Source: DATGKG01 sp963783145 (GTDB taxonomy: Bacteria > Desulfobacterota > Binatia > Binatales > Binataceae). From it: DNA of 64,000 bases. The notes under the pieces are model-generated. The model was not told the origin of the DNA and searched no databases. It saw nothing but the letters and a program-made list of their open reading frames with translations. Numbering within the stretch: the stretch's first letter is position 1; every line of letters starts with the position of its first letter. The translations under genes were made by a program, and so were the position numbers. Shown here one piece after another: positions 54,119 to 62,109 of the stretch. The stretch covers positions 682,001-746,000 of the forward strand of contig CAWAMM010000007.1 of the NCBI GenBank assembly GCA_963783145.1, in the 5' to 3' direction.

Positions 54119-55338
54119 ATACCGACGGCAACCTCGGCAATTCGCTCGCCGGTTTCACGATTCTGGAAATCGGCGATCAGCTCGGCGACTACGCCTCGAT
54201 GCTGCTGGCGGGGCTGGGCGCCGAGGTAATCAAGCTGGAGCCTCGGGAGGGCTCGGCGTCACGGCGCATCGGTCCGTTCGCTTCGCCGGCGCCCGATCCG
54301 GAACAGAGCATTTTCTTCTGGCGCTACAACCTCAACAAGAAGAGCGCCGTCCTCGATGTCGATGATCCCGCTGCGCAGCCGACGCTCGCAGCGCTCGCTT
54401 CGAAGGCCGACATTGTCCTGCTCGCGGGTGAGTATGAGACCGTCGAGCGGCGCTTGCCGAGGTGGCGCAAGCTCGCCGAGGAAAATCCGCGCCTGATCGT
54501 TTGCACCATCACACCGTTCGGCCTCGATGGGCCGTATCGCGCGCTCAAGGCCACCGATCTGGTGCAGATGGCGATGGGCGGCATCATGGCGGTCTGCGGC
54601 TACGATCCCGACCAGGACGGCGCGTACGATACGCCGCCGATCGCGCCCGCGATGTGGCATTCGTACCACCTCGGCGGCGAGTATGCGGCGGTTGCGATGA
54701 TGGCGGCGATCAACTTCCGCGAGCTCAGTGGCGAGGGCCAGTTCATCGACGTCTCGGTGCACGAGGCGGTGAACACCTGCACCGAGGTCGCGATTCCTTC
54801 CTACATCTATGCGGGGCAAGTCGTGAAGCGGCAGACCGCGCGGCATGCGGCCCCGAGCATCACGCACGCGCGTCTTTCGAAAAGCGCCGACGGCATTTTC
54901 ATGCTCGCCAGTCTCAGCCCCTTCGAGCGCGAGATGCGGGCGCTGGCGCAGTTGGCGGACCAGGTCGGAATCGCGCACGTGCTGGGCACGCCGGAATTCG
55001 CGCAACTCGAAAAAGACGATCACGTCGCGGCGGCGATCTATCGGCAGGATCTGCTGGAGCAGCTGGTCGAGAGCCTTCCCGCCGACGAGCTGTTCCATCG
55101 TGCACAGTCGCACGGCCTCGCATGGTCACCGATTCGGCGTCCCGAGCAGAATCTGGATGATCCGCATTTCGCGGCGCGCCACAGCTTTGCGACGATTCAT
55201 CATCCGGAGCTGGGCCGCGACCTGAAGTATCCCGGCACGGTTGCGAGCGACGGCAGCGCGCCGCATTTTTCCTACACTCGCCGCGCCCCTCGATTGGGTG
55301 AGCATACGGAGGAAGTGTTGAAGCGCGCCCGACCCTGA
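54115..55338 (+). CDS. Class III CoA-transferase (CaiB/BaiF family)
   Basis: 407 residues. N-terminal Rossmann part with GFTILEIGDQLGDYASMLL and GAEVIKLEPREG, catalytic Asp212 in GQFIDVSVHEAV, and the C-terminal region with AAAIYRQDLLEQLVESLP. It starts with TTG overlapping the upstream stop codon (TTGA). Enzymes of this family move CoA between carboxylic acids; tandem pairs can form heteromeric transferases as in benzylsuccinate metabolism. Its stop codon lies in the outer inverted repeat around the IS110 element. Confidence 0.92.
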   Translation: MNTDGNLGNSLAGFTILEIGDQLGDYASMLLAGLGAEVIKLEPREGSASRRIGPFASPAPDPEQSIFFWRYNLNKKSAVLDVDDPAAQPTLAALASKADIVLLAGEYETVERRLPRWRKLAEENPRLIVCTITPFGLDGPYRALKATDLVQMAMGGIMAVCGYDPDQDGAYDTPPIAPAMWHSYHLGGEYAAVAMMAAINFRELSGEGQFIDVSVHEAVNTCTEVAIPSYIYAGQVVKRQTARHAAPSITHARLSKSADGIFMLASLSPFEREMRALAQLADQVGIAHVLGTPEFAQLEKDDHVAAAIYRQDLLEQLVESLPADELFHRAQSHGLAWSPIRRPEQNLDDPHFAARHSFATIHHPELGRDLKYPGTVASDGSAPHFSYTRRAPRLGEHTEEVLKRARP

Positions 55339-55384
55339 AACCCTCACCCGATGGGCGAGGTGGGTCGCGAAGCTTTGCGAGCGA

Positions 55385-55581
55385 CCTGGAGTGGGACCTT
55401 ATCCAGCGCGTCCTCGCGCGATTATGGAATTCCTTCTCTGGGTGGGTTCTTTTGCACGGACTTCAGTCTGTGATTCTGCATGTCAGAAAAACAACACGGT
55501 TAAAGTCTGTGCTACAAATTCGCTGAAGCAGAATTCCTGAATCGCGCGCGAAGCGCGCGCTGTATAAGGTCCCACTCCAGG
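55385..55581. repeat. MITE-like palindromic element of 197 bases
   Basis: The ends are an 18-base perfect inverted repeat (CCTGGAGTGGGACCTTAT at 55385-55402, complement at 55564-55581). The similarity continues inward, with small gaps, to GGAATTC at 55426-55432 against GAATTCC at 55531-55537. Further inside, GCACGGACTTCAGTCTGTG faces a similar inverted block (CACGGTTAAAGTCTGTGC). No coding potential. It could be a MITE, a large REP-type repeat or part of the IS110 left end. Confidence 0.65.
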
Positions 55582-55822
55582 CCAATCGCAGAACTCATGG
55601 AACCAACCTTGTATATCCGGTTCGAACGCCGCAAAAGAGAAAGAGCCAGGGCGCGTCAGCTCGGAGCAACCCGGACCCCAAAAGGTCGTGGGCGAGCAGG
55701 AGGCGGCGCGCCTTAAACCGCGGAGCACAGCCCGAACGGTCGACGGAGCCGCCGCCGCACGGCGAGCTCGGATTAAACTGCAAGGAGGGGTGAGCGCTCC
55801 GCCAGCGAGGAGGAGAAGGAAG
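55582..55822 (+). ncRNA. Non-coding left part of the IS110 element, possible bridge RNA region
   Basis: About 240 bases upstream of the transposase without a supported gene, while only about 60-110 bases lie downstream. In the IS110 group a structured bridge RNA that selects target and donor is encoded in the longer non-coding end before the recombinase. The place and size fit; no fold or loop has been proven here. AGGAGAAGGA at the end is the ribosome site of the transposase. Confidence 0.35.
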
Positions 55823-56761
55823 ATGGATGCGGTGAATGTAGCGATCGACGTCGGCAAGCATCAGCTGGAAGTGGCCTTTGGTTCAGCAGGCGAGATGTGC
55901 GCGCTGGAGAATGAGCCGCGCGCGATCGCACGGCTGAGCAAACGGCTGCGCGGACTCAATTGTGCGCGGGTGCTGCTGGAGGGCGGTTCGTATCAGAATC
56001 TATTGGTGGCGGCGCTGCGCGCGGCGGAGTTGCCGGTGGTGATTGTCAACCCGCGCCGGCTGCGGGAATGGGCGCGCGGCATCGGACAACTGGCCAAGAC
56101 CGACCGCCTCGACGCGCGGATGCTGGCGTTGTATGGCGAGCGCAATCAGCCGCCATTGCGTGAGTTGCCCGACCCGCAGACCCAGCAGCTGCGTGCGCTA
56201 TGGGTCCGGCGCGAGCAGTTGATCGAGATGCTGGTGATGGAACAAAACCGCCTCGAGCACGCGCCCAGGGCACTCCATCATGATCTGAACGCGCACATCG
56301 ATTACCTGCGCAAACAGATCAAGCGCGCCGACGATGACCTCGATCGCGAGGTGCGCGACTCCGCGCTCTGGGACAAGTACGAGATTTTGCGCAGCGTGCC
56401 TGGGGTAGGCCGGGTGCTGAGCGTGGCGTTGCTCTCCGATCTGCCGCAGCTCGGACGGCTCAATCGTGCAGAGGCCGCGGCGCTGGCTGGAGTGGCGCCC
56501 TTTAACCAGGACAGCGGCACTTTGCGCGGACAACGAAAGATCGAGGGTGGCCGCAAACGTCTGCGCCGGGTGCTGTTTATGGCGACCATTGCCGCGGTGC
56601 GCTGCAATCCAACCATCAAGCCCTTTTATCTACGCCTGCGTGCGGCCGGCAAACCGTTCAAAGTCGCGCTCATTGCCGCGGCCCACAAACTCCTGCTGAT
56701 CCTCAACGCGATGCTCAAAACTAATACCCCATGGAGGCCGCCATGCCGCGTCGCTCCCTGA
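55823..56761 (+). CDS. IS110-family transposase (DEDD recombinase)
   Basis: 312 residues. The RuvC-like domain shows Asp9 (VAIDVGKHQLEVA), Glu53 (VLLEGGSYQ), Asp94 and Asp97 (LAKTDRLDARML), the DEDD set. A coiled-coil region follows (about 135-180) and then the Tnp domain with RSVPGVGRVLSVALL and GVAPFNQDSGTLRG, where Ser231 is the expected nucleophile. The gene appears intact, so the element may be active. AGGAGAAGGAAG precedes ATG 55823; an open extension to 55688 is not needed. Confidence 0.94.
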   Translation: MDAVNVAIDVGKHQLEVAFGSAGEMCALENEPRAIARLSKRLRGLNCARVLLEGGSYQNLLVAALRAAELPVVIVNPRRLREWARGIGQLAKTDRLDARMLALYGERNQPPLRELPDPQTQQLRALWVRREQLIEMLVMEQNRLEHAPRALHHDLNAHIDYLRKQIKRADDDLDREVRDSALWDKYEILRSVPGVGRVLSVALLSDLPQLGRLNRAEAAALAGVAPFNQDSGTLRGQRKIEGGRKRLRRVLFMATIAAVRCNPTIKPFYLRLRAAGKPFKVALIAAAHKLLLILNAMLKTNTPWRPPCRVAP

Positions 56762-56763
56762 GA

Positions 56764-56816
56764 GCATCATCCGCGCGACCCTCTCAAACACCTTTGGAGG
56801 GTCGTGCGGATGATGC
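56764..56816. repeat. 20-base stem-loop at the right end of the IS110 element
   Basis: GCATCATCCGCGCGACCCTC (56764-56783) pairs with 56797-56816 through 20 pairs, one of them G-T, with a 13-base loop. It begins 2 bases after the transposase stop. It may be the right-end structure of the element or its terminator. Confidence 0.65.
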
Positions 56817-56875
56817 GTCTTGCTTGACTCCCAATACGGTCGCTCGCCCATCGGGCGAGGGTTTCAGAAATGGCG

Positions 56876-57349
56876 CTATTCGCTGAACTTCCAGGTGTTC
56901 GGCGAGGTTCCGCTGATGCGCCATCGCGGCATCACGATTTTCGGATCGCCGGTCTCCTCGAAAACCACCGATGCGGGTAGCCCGATCGCTACTTGCGATT
57001 CATCCTCCATCATAACGCCCGCGACACGAGTAACGGTGCCATCTTCTTCTTTGCAGTCGTCCAGTTCGATCACCGCGACGACATACGGCACCGCGCCGAT
57101 AAACGCGCCCACGATCGGCTGCGTCACTACGACATAGCTGTGGATGACACCCTTGCCCGCGGTCTCGAACCAGTCGATGTCCATCGAGGTGCACTTGCTG
57201 CATGCGGGAAGATTCGGCGGAAACCATTTGTGGCCGCACTTGTTGCACTTGCGCACAAGGTACTTATGCTGACGCGTCGCCGCCCACCATTCGTGAGTGT
57301 CGGAATCGGGTAGGATGCGGAGTTTCGAATAGTCAATTGTCACAGCCAT
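56876..57349 (-). CDS. DUF35 / OB-fold Zn-ribbon partner of thiolase-like protein
   Basis: 157 residues. The zinc ribbon has CNKCGHKWFPPNLPACSKC near residue 35, preceded by HEWWAATRQHKYLVRKC, followed by the OB-fold (GKGVIHSYVVVTQPIVGAF onward). It lies 11 bases downstream of the Ltp2-like thiolase gene and should be its CoA-binding partner. Last gene of the operon; its stop codon lies 9 bases from the inverted repeat that bounds the IS110 element. Confidence 0.92.
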   Translation of the reverse strand: MAVTIDYSKLRILPDSDTHEWWAATRQHKYLVRKCNKCGHKWFPPNLPACSKCTSMDIDWFETAGKGVIHSYVVVTQPIVGAFIGAVPYVVAVIELDDCKEEDGTVTRVAGVMMEDESQVAIGLPASVVFEETGDPKIVMPRWRISGTSPNTWKFSE

Positions 57350-57360
57350 TTCGTGATTCC

Positions 57361-58590
57361 TTATGCCGCCATGCCTCTAAGTATCAGGCAGCTAGCCTGC
57401 GCTTCCCATCCCCACGCCATCCCGCAACAGATACGCGCCTTGCGAAGCTGACGGCATCCTTTACTGCGATCGTAGGTATGCTTGCCCTCGCGCCATCCGG
57501 GGCACGTGTCGTCCGCGCGATGGCGCAACTGGCGCACGTTCTCGATCACCATCTGCACGCCATGCGTATAGCCTTCCGATAGATGCCCGCCCGACAGATT
57601 GCTCGGCAGCTCGTGATCGATCTGAAGCCTCCCACCTTTGACGAACTCGCCCGCTTCGCCCTGGCCGCAGAATCCGTTGGCCTCGAGCTGGATCAGTGTG
57701 GTGAACGTGAAGGCGTCGTAGCAGGAGACGAAGTCAACATCGTCATGCGTGATGCCGGCCATGCCAAATGCGCGCTTCCACCCGTAGTTGCCGGCGACGT
57801 AATGGATCACGGGACGCGAGTAGTTCCACTGCGGGTTAGGCGTCATCGTGCGCGCATAGCCGCCCATGATGAAAACTGGCGGATGCTTCAGGTCGTAGGC
57901 GCGCTCGCGCGAGGTCACGATGATCGCGGCCGACACGTCGGTCTCCTGGCAGCAGTCGAGCAGGCGAAACGGCTTCACCACCCATCGCGAGCGCTGATGG
58001 TCCTCGATGGTGATGGGCTGACGAAAGCGCGCCTTGGGATTGAGGCTCGCATGGTAGCGATGCGCGACAGCGATTTCCGCAAATGCCCTGGTGGTGCACC
58101 CGGTGTCGTGCAGATAGCGCATCGCGGACATGCCGAAGCGCTGCGCCGGCGTGGTCCAGCCCCATCCCATGTTAAACTGATTGTCATCAGATGCGGTCGC
58201 GACCGGAATCGGACCGCCGGGAATCTGCCCGCCCATCCGTCGCCCAGAGCGCCCGTTCATCGAGCGGAAGATGACGATGGTTTTCGCATAGCCCGCTTCG
58301 ATGAGCCCGATCGCGTGCGCGACCAGAGCCTCGGTGCTCGAGCCGCCGCCGAAAATATCGAGGCAGTAGTTCAGCCGCATCCCGAGCGCCGTCGCGACGT
58401 GCGCCGAGGTGGTGGAATCGGCGGCCTGGTAGCTGGTCATGCCATCGATGTCGGAGGCCTGCAGCCCCGCGTCGGCCATCGCGTTGGTGATCGCCTCGCA
58501 CGCCATCGATAGCGTGGTGCGGTTTGAAGGCCGCATGTGCGGCGTCTCGCCGACTCCCACGATGCAGTATTTATCCGTCAATGCTCCCAT
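57361..58590 (-). CDS. Thiolase-like (SCP-x/Ltp2-type) protein, probable retro-aldolase
   Basis: 409 residues from ATG 58590 (GAGG 6 bases upstream). The fold is thiolase, but the nucleophilic Cys of thiolases is missing: the region reads CLDIFGGGSSTEALVAHAIG, with Gly-Gly-Ser-Ser. In the C-terminal half FVSCYDAFTFTTLIQLE and GGHLSEGYTHGVQM replace the thiolase His and Cys motifs. This matches Ltp2-type proteins that cleave beta-hydroxy acyl-CoAs by retro-aldol chemistry together with a DUF35 protein. A DUF35 gene follows at 11 bases and a hydrolase gene precedes at 13 bases. Confidence 0.88.
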   Translation of the reverse strand: MGALTDKYCIVGVGETPHMRPSNRTTLSMACEAITNAMADAGLQASDIDGMTSYQAADSTTSAHVATALGMRLNYCLDIFGGGSSTEALVAHAIGLIEAGYAKTIVIFRSMNGRSGRRMGGQIPGGPIPVATASDDNQFNMGWGWTTPAQRFGMSAMRYLHDTGCTTRAFAEIAVAHRYHASLNPKARFRQPITIEDHQRSRWVVKPFRLLDCCQETDVSAAIIVTSRERAYDLKHPPVFIMGGYARTMTPNPQWNYSRPVIHYVAGNYGWKRAFGMAGITHDDVDFVSCYDAFTFTTLIQLEANGFCGQGEAGEFVKGGRLQIDHELPSNLSGGHLSEGYTHGVQMVIENVRQLRHRADDTCPGWREGKHTYDRSKGCRQLRKARICCGMAWGWEAQASCLILRGMAA

Positions 58591-58603
58591 GATTTTCCTC
58601 AAT

Positions 58604-59629
58604 TCACGCCGGACGCGGCCAGACGTTCGGAACGCTGGTGGCGAGCCATTTCACGAGCGCCGCGTTGACTTCGAGTGGCCTCTCCTGAGCCACCCAATGA
58701 CCAGCCTTGATCACCTCTTCTTTCAGGTTGCGGCTGTACTTGCGCATCGGTTCGCCGAGTCGCGAATGCACCGACTCGCAGACGTAATCGTACAAAGCGG
58801 CGATAAACAGTACCGGCACGTCGAGATACCCGTCGTTCACGGCTTTGCGCCCATACGCGGCGTTGGTCGCATGATTCATGTACCACGAACTCGGGCCGAA
58901 AAATCCGTTGCGCTCCAATGCCGACACATAGATGCTCAAATCCTCCTCGCTGATCACGTCGCTATCGCGCGGCACGTCAGGAAACTGCGCGCCGCCGAAG
59001 AGTCCGTGACCCTTGCGGGCCATCGCCGTCATCGCGCGTTTACCTTCGCCGGCGGGGTCGCCCTTGCGGAACGCGAGCTTCAGAAATTTACCCACGTTCG
59101 CGTCCATCGGATCGGTCGCTTCGTGGAAGCTCTCTTCGTACAGGCGCATATACTCCCACTGGCCGGCGGGAAATTCGTTTTCGGGATAGAGCTTGCGATC
59201 GACCAGCGCAATCGTATTGTCGAGGCCGTACTCGATGGTGTGATAAGGCACGCACAGGCTCGCGACCGCCTCGCATCGATCGGGATGATGACTCGCGAGG
59301 TTCCACACCACCGGACTGCCCCAATCATGGCCGACCCACACTGCCTTCTGACGCCCGGTCAAATCGAGCAATTCGATCATGTCGCGCACGATGAGTTCCT
59401 GCGCGTAGTCGCCATGCTGGTTGTAAACGGACGATCTTCCGTAGCCGCGCATGTCGGGTGCGATCGCGCGAAACCCCAGCGCCGCAAGCGCGGGAAGCTG
59501 ATGGCGCCAGCTTATCGATAGCTCCGGCCATCCGTGGACGAAGATAATCAGTGGACCATTTTCGGGACCCGCGGCGAGATAAAAACTCGTATGCCGATCG
59601 GTTTTGACTGTGTGCTCGGTGATAGACAC
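58604..59629 (-). CDS. Epoxide hydrolase-like alpha/beta hydrolase
   Basis: 341 residues from GTG 59629, with GAGG 8 bases upstream; ATG 59659 would add ten residues but has no ribosome site. The HGWPE motif (His32-Glu36) and nucleophile Asp102 in WVGHDWGSPVVWNLA are those of soluble epoxide hydrolases; the His is in KAGHWVAQERP near 316. The Asp nucleophile excludes a simple esterase. First gene of the operon with the Ltp2-like and DUF35 genes. Confidence 0.9.
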   Translation of the reverse strand: MSITEHTVKTDRHTSFYLAAGPENGPLIIFVHGWPELSISWRHQLPALAALGFRAIAPDMRGYGRSSVYNQHGDYAQELIVRDMIELLDLTGRQKAVWVGHDWGSPVVWNLASHHPDRCEAVASLCVPYHTIEYGLDNTIALVDRKLYPENEFPAGQWEYMRLYEESFHEATDPMDANVGKFLKLAFRKGDPAGEGKRAMTAMARKGHGLFGGAQFPDVPRDSDVISEEDLSIYVSALERNGFFGPSSWYMNHATNAAYGRKAVNDGYLDVPVLFIAALYDYVCESVHSRLGEPMRKYSRNLKEEVIKAGHWVAQERPLEVNAALVKWLATSVPNVWPRPA

Positions 59630-59683
59630 GTGCGCTACCTCGTGGACCGCACGTAACATGACCGTCCGCGCGAGCGCAAATGG

Positions 59684-59788
59684 TCAGCCAGCGCGAGCGT
59701 CAGAGCGGAAAGCGTCGATCATGCCGTGAGGCACTAGGGGCACCTTCGTCGCGTAAACATTCCGCACGTAGATGAATTTGACTTTCAT
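59684..59788 (-). CDS. Micro-ORF C, 34 codons
   Basis: AAGGAG lies 8 bases before ATG 59788. The peptide begins MKVKFIYVRNVYATKVPLV and continues through a Pro-His-Gly turn to a charged end, 34 residues in all. No family is recognised. Third of three small frames on this strand, each with a near-consensus ribosome site. Translation is likely from the site alone; the function is unknown. Confidence 0.4.
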   Translation of the reverse strand: MKVKFIYVRNVYATKVPLVPHGMIDAFRSDARAG

Positions 59789-59837
59789 GAAAGTTCTCCT
59801 TCTGAGTTCGGTCCAAAAGACTCCGCCCACGGCGAAA

Positions 59838-59993
59838 TCAGAAAGTCAGGGAAAGGCCGGTCATCAAGTGGATAAGATGCCGCACGATGATCCACAGGAT
59901 GGCGGCCGGCAACTTTTTCAGCGCCCAGTTACACGCAAACCAGAGCAGGTCGCGCAACCGGTACAGCTGCGCCTCTTTCGATGCGATATTCAT
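59838..59993 (-). CDS. Micro-ORF B, 51 codons, hydrophobic peptide with consensus ribosome site
   Basis: AAAGGAGGTGA, a full anti-16S match, lies 5 bases before ATG 59993. The peptide has a charged start (MNIASKEAQLYRLRD) and a long hydrophobic, partly amphipathic part (LLWFACNWALKKLPAAILW, IIVRHLIHLMTGLSLTF), so membrane association is likely. The same frame is open upstream to ATG 60056, which has its own GGAG site and would give 72 residues; dual starts are possible. No family recognised; a toxin-like or bacteriocin-like peptide is one idea. Confidence 0.5.
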   Translation of the reverse strand: MNIASKEAQLYRLRDLLWFACNWALKKLPAAILWIIVRHLIHLMTGLSLTF

Positions 59994-60197
59994 AGCGTTC
60001 ACCTCCTTTCCCACGCGGGCGAATTTCGAAACAAATTGGCGGGTCACAATGTTCATAGAATCTCCGGGTAAGAGTTGGCGACGGGCGAATCCTTCGAGGA
60101 TCGAGGCCGAAAGACTCGTGCAATAGGGGATGTGAAAGTGCGTGGGGTCAGCGACTGAACGACGGGCGGGCAGAGGAGCAGAGAATACGCCGCGCGT

Positions 60198-60275
60198 TTA
60201 CTCCAGCGTCGCTTCGGAACTGCCGAATCGAGTCGAAGACACTGTCACTTTCGTTTTGGTGTGATGAGCTGGCAT
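60198..60275 (-). CDS. Micro-ORF A, 25 codons, consensus ribosome site
   Basis: GGGAGGTGA stands 5 bases before ATG 60275. The peptide starts MPAHHTKTKVTVSSTRFG and ends SSEATLE; it is basic, Ser/Thr-rich and not hydrophobic. No family recognised. First of the three micro-ORFs in the direction of transcription. Confidence 0.4.
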   Translation of the reverse strand: MPAHHTKTKVTVSSTRFGSSEATLE

Positions 60276-60644
60276 GCTTTTCACCTCCCTCGCCGAAGAG
60301 ATTTTCGCTGCGACTCCGGATCCTCGATGGGTCCGGGCGATAAGAACGCGTAGATGGTTTGCTTTGAGCTTACGAAAAGAGATTGTCCTGAACCGCGACC
60401 ACGACAGCGATTTCAGGAGGGGGATTTCTACAGGGCCTTCATAGGATAACGCTCCTGTAGTGCAAATCACGATAGAAAGCAAGCCCCCCTCGGAGAATTG
60501 TCGATCACGCCCAAACCACCTGGCACCTCCTCACCCGGATCAGGCCAGGTTCCCTCCTCGCAAGAAACCGTTTCTGCGGCGCCGCGAACTGCGGTATCGT
60601 GATTATTCCGCATATGAAGGAAGCCTGAAGGAGGCACCCGACGA
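60276..60644. other. Spacer between the micro-ORF cluster and the luciferase-like gene
   Basis: 369 bases that must hold divergent promoters. CTACAGG (60428-60434) and CCTGTAG (60454-60460) form a perfect 7-base inverted repeat; on the minus strand its loop contains an ATG that opens a four-codon frame (MKAL) after CAGGAG. A second imperfect GC hairpin lies at about 60315-60335. AAGGAGG at the right end serves the luciferase-like gene. No known RNA family recognised. Confidence 0.4.
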
Positions 60645-61850
60645 ATGACTCGCACGATACCGATGCGTAATGGCATCTTCCTGGCCCCGTTCCATCCGCT
60701 CGACCAGGATCCCACTGAAGCTCTGCACCGCGACCTTGAACTGATCGAGAACCTGGATCGGCTCGGCTACGAGGAAGCCTGGATCGGCGAGCATCACTCG
60801 GCCGGCTTCGAGATCATCGCCTCGCCCGAGGTTTTCATCGCCGCCGCCGCCGAGCGCACCCGGAACATCAAGCTCGGTACCGGCGTGGTGTCGCTGCCTT
60901 ACCACAACCCGCTGATGACGGCAAATCGCATCATCCAACTCGACCATATGACGCGCGGGCGCGTGATGCTCGGCGTCGGACCCGGCCTGCTTCCCTCCGA
61001 CGCGATGATGCTGGGCATCAATCCGATGACGCAGCGCGACCGCATGCTGGAAGGCATCCAGGTCATCATGCGACTGTTCAACGGCGAGGTCGTGACCGAA
61101 AAGAGCGAATGGTACAACCTCGTTAACGCACGCGCACATCTGCTGCCCTTCACCAAGCCGCATCCCGAGATCGCGGTCGCGAGCGCGGTCAGTCCCTCGG
61201 GCGGACGCGCGGCCGGCAAGTACGGCTTCGGGATGTTGTGCGTCGCGGCGACCAATGCCAACGGCTTCGATGCGCTCAGCACCAACTGGGCAGTCGCGAA
61301 CGAAATCGCGGCGGAAAATGGGCGCACGATGGATCGCAGCAAGCTGCGCCTCGTGGGTCCGGTGCATATCGCCGAGACGCGCGAGCAGGCGCGCGAGAAC
61401 GTCAAGTACGGCATCCACAAGTGGATGGAGTACTTCGCGCGGCTCAACCCGCTCAACCCCACCGCGCCGGCTGGCGTCGATCCGATCGATGGAATGATTG
61501 AGTCGGGCAACGCCGTCATCGGCACGCCCGACGACGCGATCGCGCAGATCAAACGCCTCGAGGCGAAGCAGGGCGAGTTCGGCGCATTCCTGCAGCTCGC
61601 GCACAACTGGGCTGCGTTCGACAAGACCATCAAGTCCTACGAGCTATGGGCCGAGCACGTGGCGCCGATCTTCAAGATGTCCAACCTCAGCCGTCAGGCG
61701 TCGTATGATTGGACCATGTCGAATGCGATGGACTTCATGGGCCAGGCGATGAACGCGGCCGGCGCGATGATCCAGAAGCATGCGGAAGAGCGCGCCGCGA
61801 AAAAGGCTGCCAAAGCAGGCAACGGCGCGACGCAAGCAGCGTCGAAGTAG
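60645..61850 (+). CDS. Luciferase-like flavin/F420 monooxygenase (LLM family)
   Basis: 401 residues, bacterial-luciferase TIM barrel with FLAPFHPLDQDPTEALHRDL, EAWIGEHHSAGFEII near residue 44, TGVVSLPYHNPLMTANRI near 85 and RGRVMLGVGPGLLPSD near 105. This branch includes FMN-dependent limonene-monooxygenase-like and alkanal monooxygenases. The last 40 residues are helical and Ala/Lys-rich (EERAAKKAAKAGNG). AAGGAGG precedes ATG 60645; ATG 60663 is an alternative. A terminator follows. Confidence 0.9.
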   Translation: MTRTIPMRNGIFLAPFHPLDQDPTEALHRDLELIENLDRLGYEEAWIGEHHSAGFEIIASPEVFIAAAAERTRNIKLGTGVVSLPYHNPLMTANRIIQLDHMTRGRVMLGVGPGLLPSDAMMLGINPMTQRDRMLEGIQVIMRLFNGEVVTEKSEWYNLVNARAHLLPFTKPHPEIAVASAVSPSGGRAAGKYGFGMLCVAATNANGFDALSTNWAVANEIAAENGRTMDRSKLRLVGPVHIAETREQARENVKYGIHKWMEYFARLNPLNPTAPAGVDPIDGMIESGNAVIGTPDDAIAQIKRLEAKQGEFGAFLQLAHNWAAFDKTIKSYELWAEHVAPIFKMSNLSRQASYDWTMSNAMDFMGQAMNAAGAMIQKHAEERAAKKAAKAGNGATQAASK

Positions 61851-61866
61851 CACAGTAACTATGAAG

Positions 61867-61912
61867 GAGGGCGCGGCATCCTCGATGCCGTGCCCTCTGT
61901 TTTGGTGTTTGG
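61867..61912 (+). terminator. Intrinsic terminator after the luciferase-like gene
   Basis: GAGGGCGCGGCATC (61867-61880) pairs with GATGCCGTGCCCTC (61884-61897) over 14 pairs, one of them G-T, with a CTC loop. TGTTTTGGTGTTT follows. Confidence 0.8.
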
Positions 61913-61947
61913 GTTGCTGCAGATGCCGACTATGTTGGAGAGGATAA

Positions 61948-62109
61948 GTGAAGAGAGACTTCGCGCTTAGAATCGATTCGCTACTCGCGGGCGTCAGGGC
62001 AAGCCTCGATTCGATCAGCGACTTGATGCGGCACCATATTGCACAGGGCAATATCTCCGAAGAAGAATTCAAAAAGTATGTTCAATTCATCGGAGGGAGC
62101 ATGAACTAA
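61948..62109 (+). CDS. Small helical protein, 53 codons
   Basis: GTG start with AGAGGA four bases upstream; a stop codon (TAA) stands just before it, so the start is fixed. The product is helical and charged (VKRDFALRIDSLLAGVRASL, DSISDLMRHHIAQG, ISEEEFKKYVQFIGG). After the TAA at 62107 the same frame stays open and protein-like for 24 codons (KLSRDLYRLFPDIEPEELK) to a TAG. The gene may thus be a recently interrupted longer one. No family recognised. Confidence 0.5.
   Translation: MKRDFALRIDSLLAGVRASLDSISDLMRHHIAQGNISEEEFKKYVQFIGGSMN

Larger units (their letters stand above)
55335..56867 (+). mobile_element. IS110-family insertion element region with 25-base inverted repeats
   Basis: A DEDD transposase gene (55823-56761) lies between inverted repeats: CTGAAACCCTC-A-CCCGATGGGCGAG at 55335-55359 matches the reverse complement of 56843-56867 with one mismatch. 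IS110 elements normally lack such ends, so these arms may be pre-existing extragenic palindromes that were targeted, which IS110/IS1111 members are known to do. The true ends of the element are therefore not fixed; they lie inside this interval. No target duplication is visible. Confidence 0.65.

Noticed and set aside
55612..55640. tRNA-like GGTTCGA motif
   Set aside because: No acceptor stem, anticodon arm or D-arm can be built around it.
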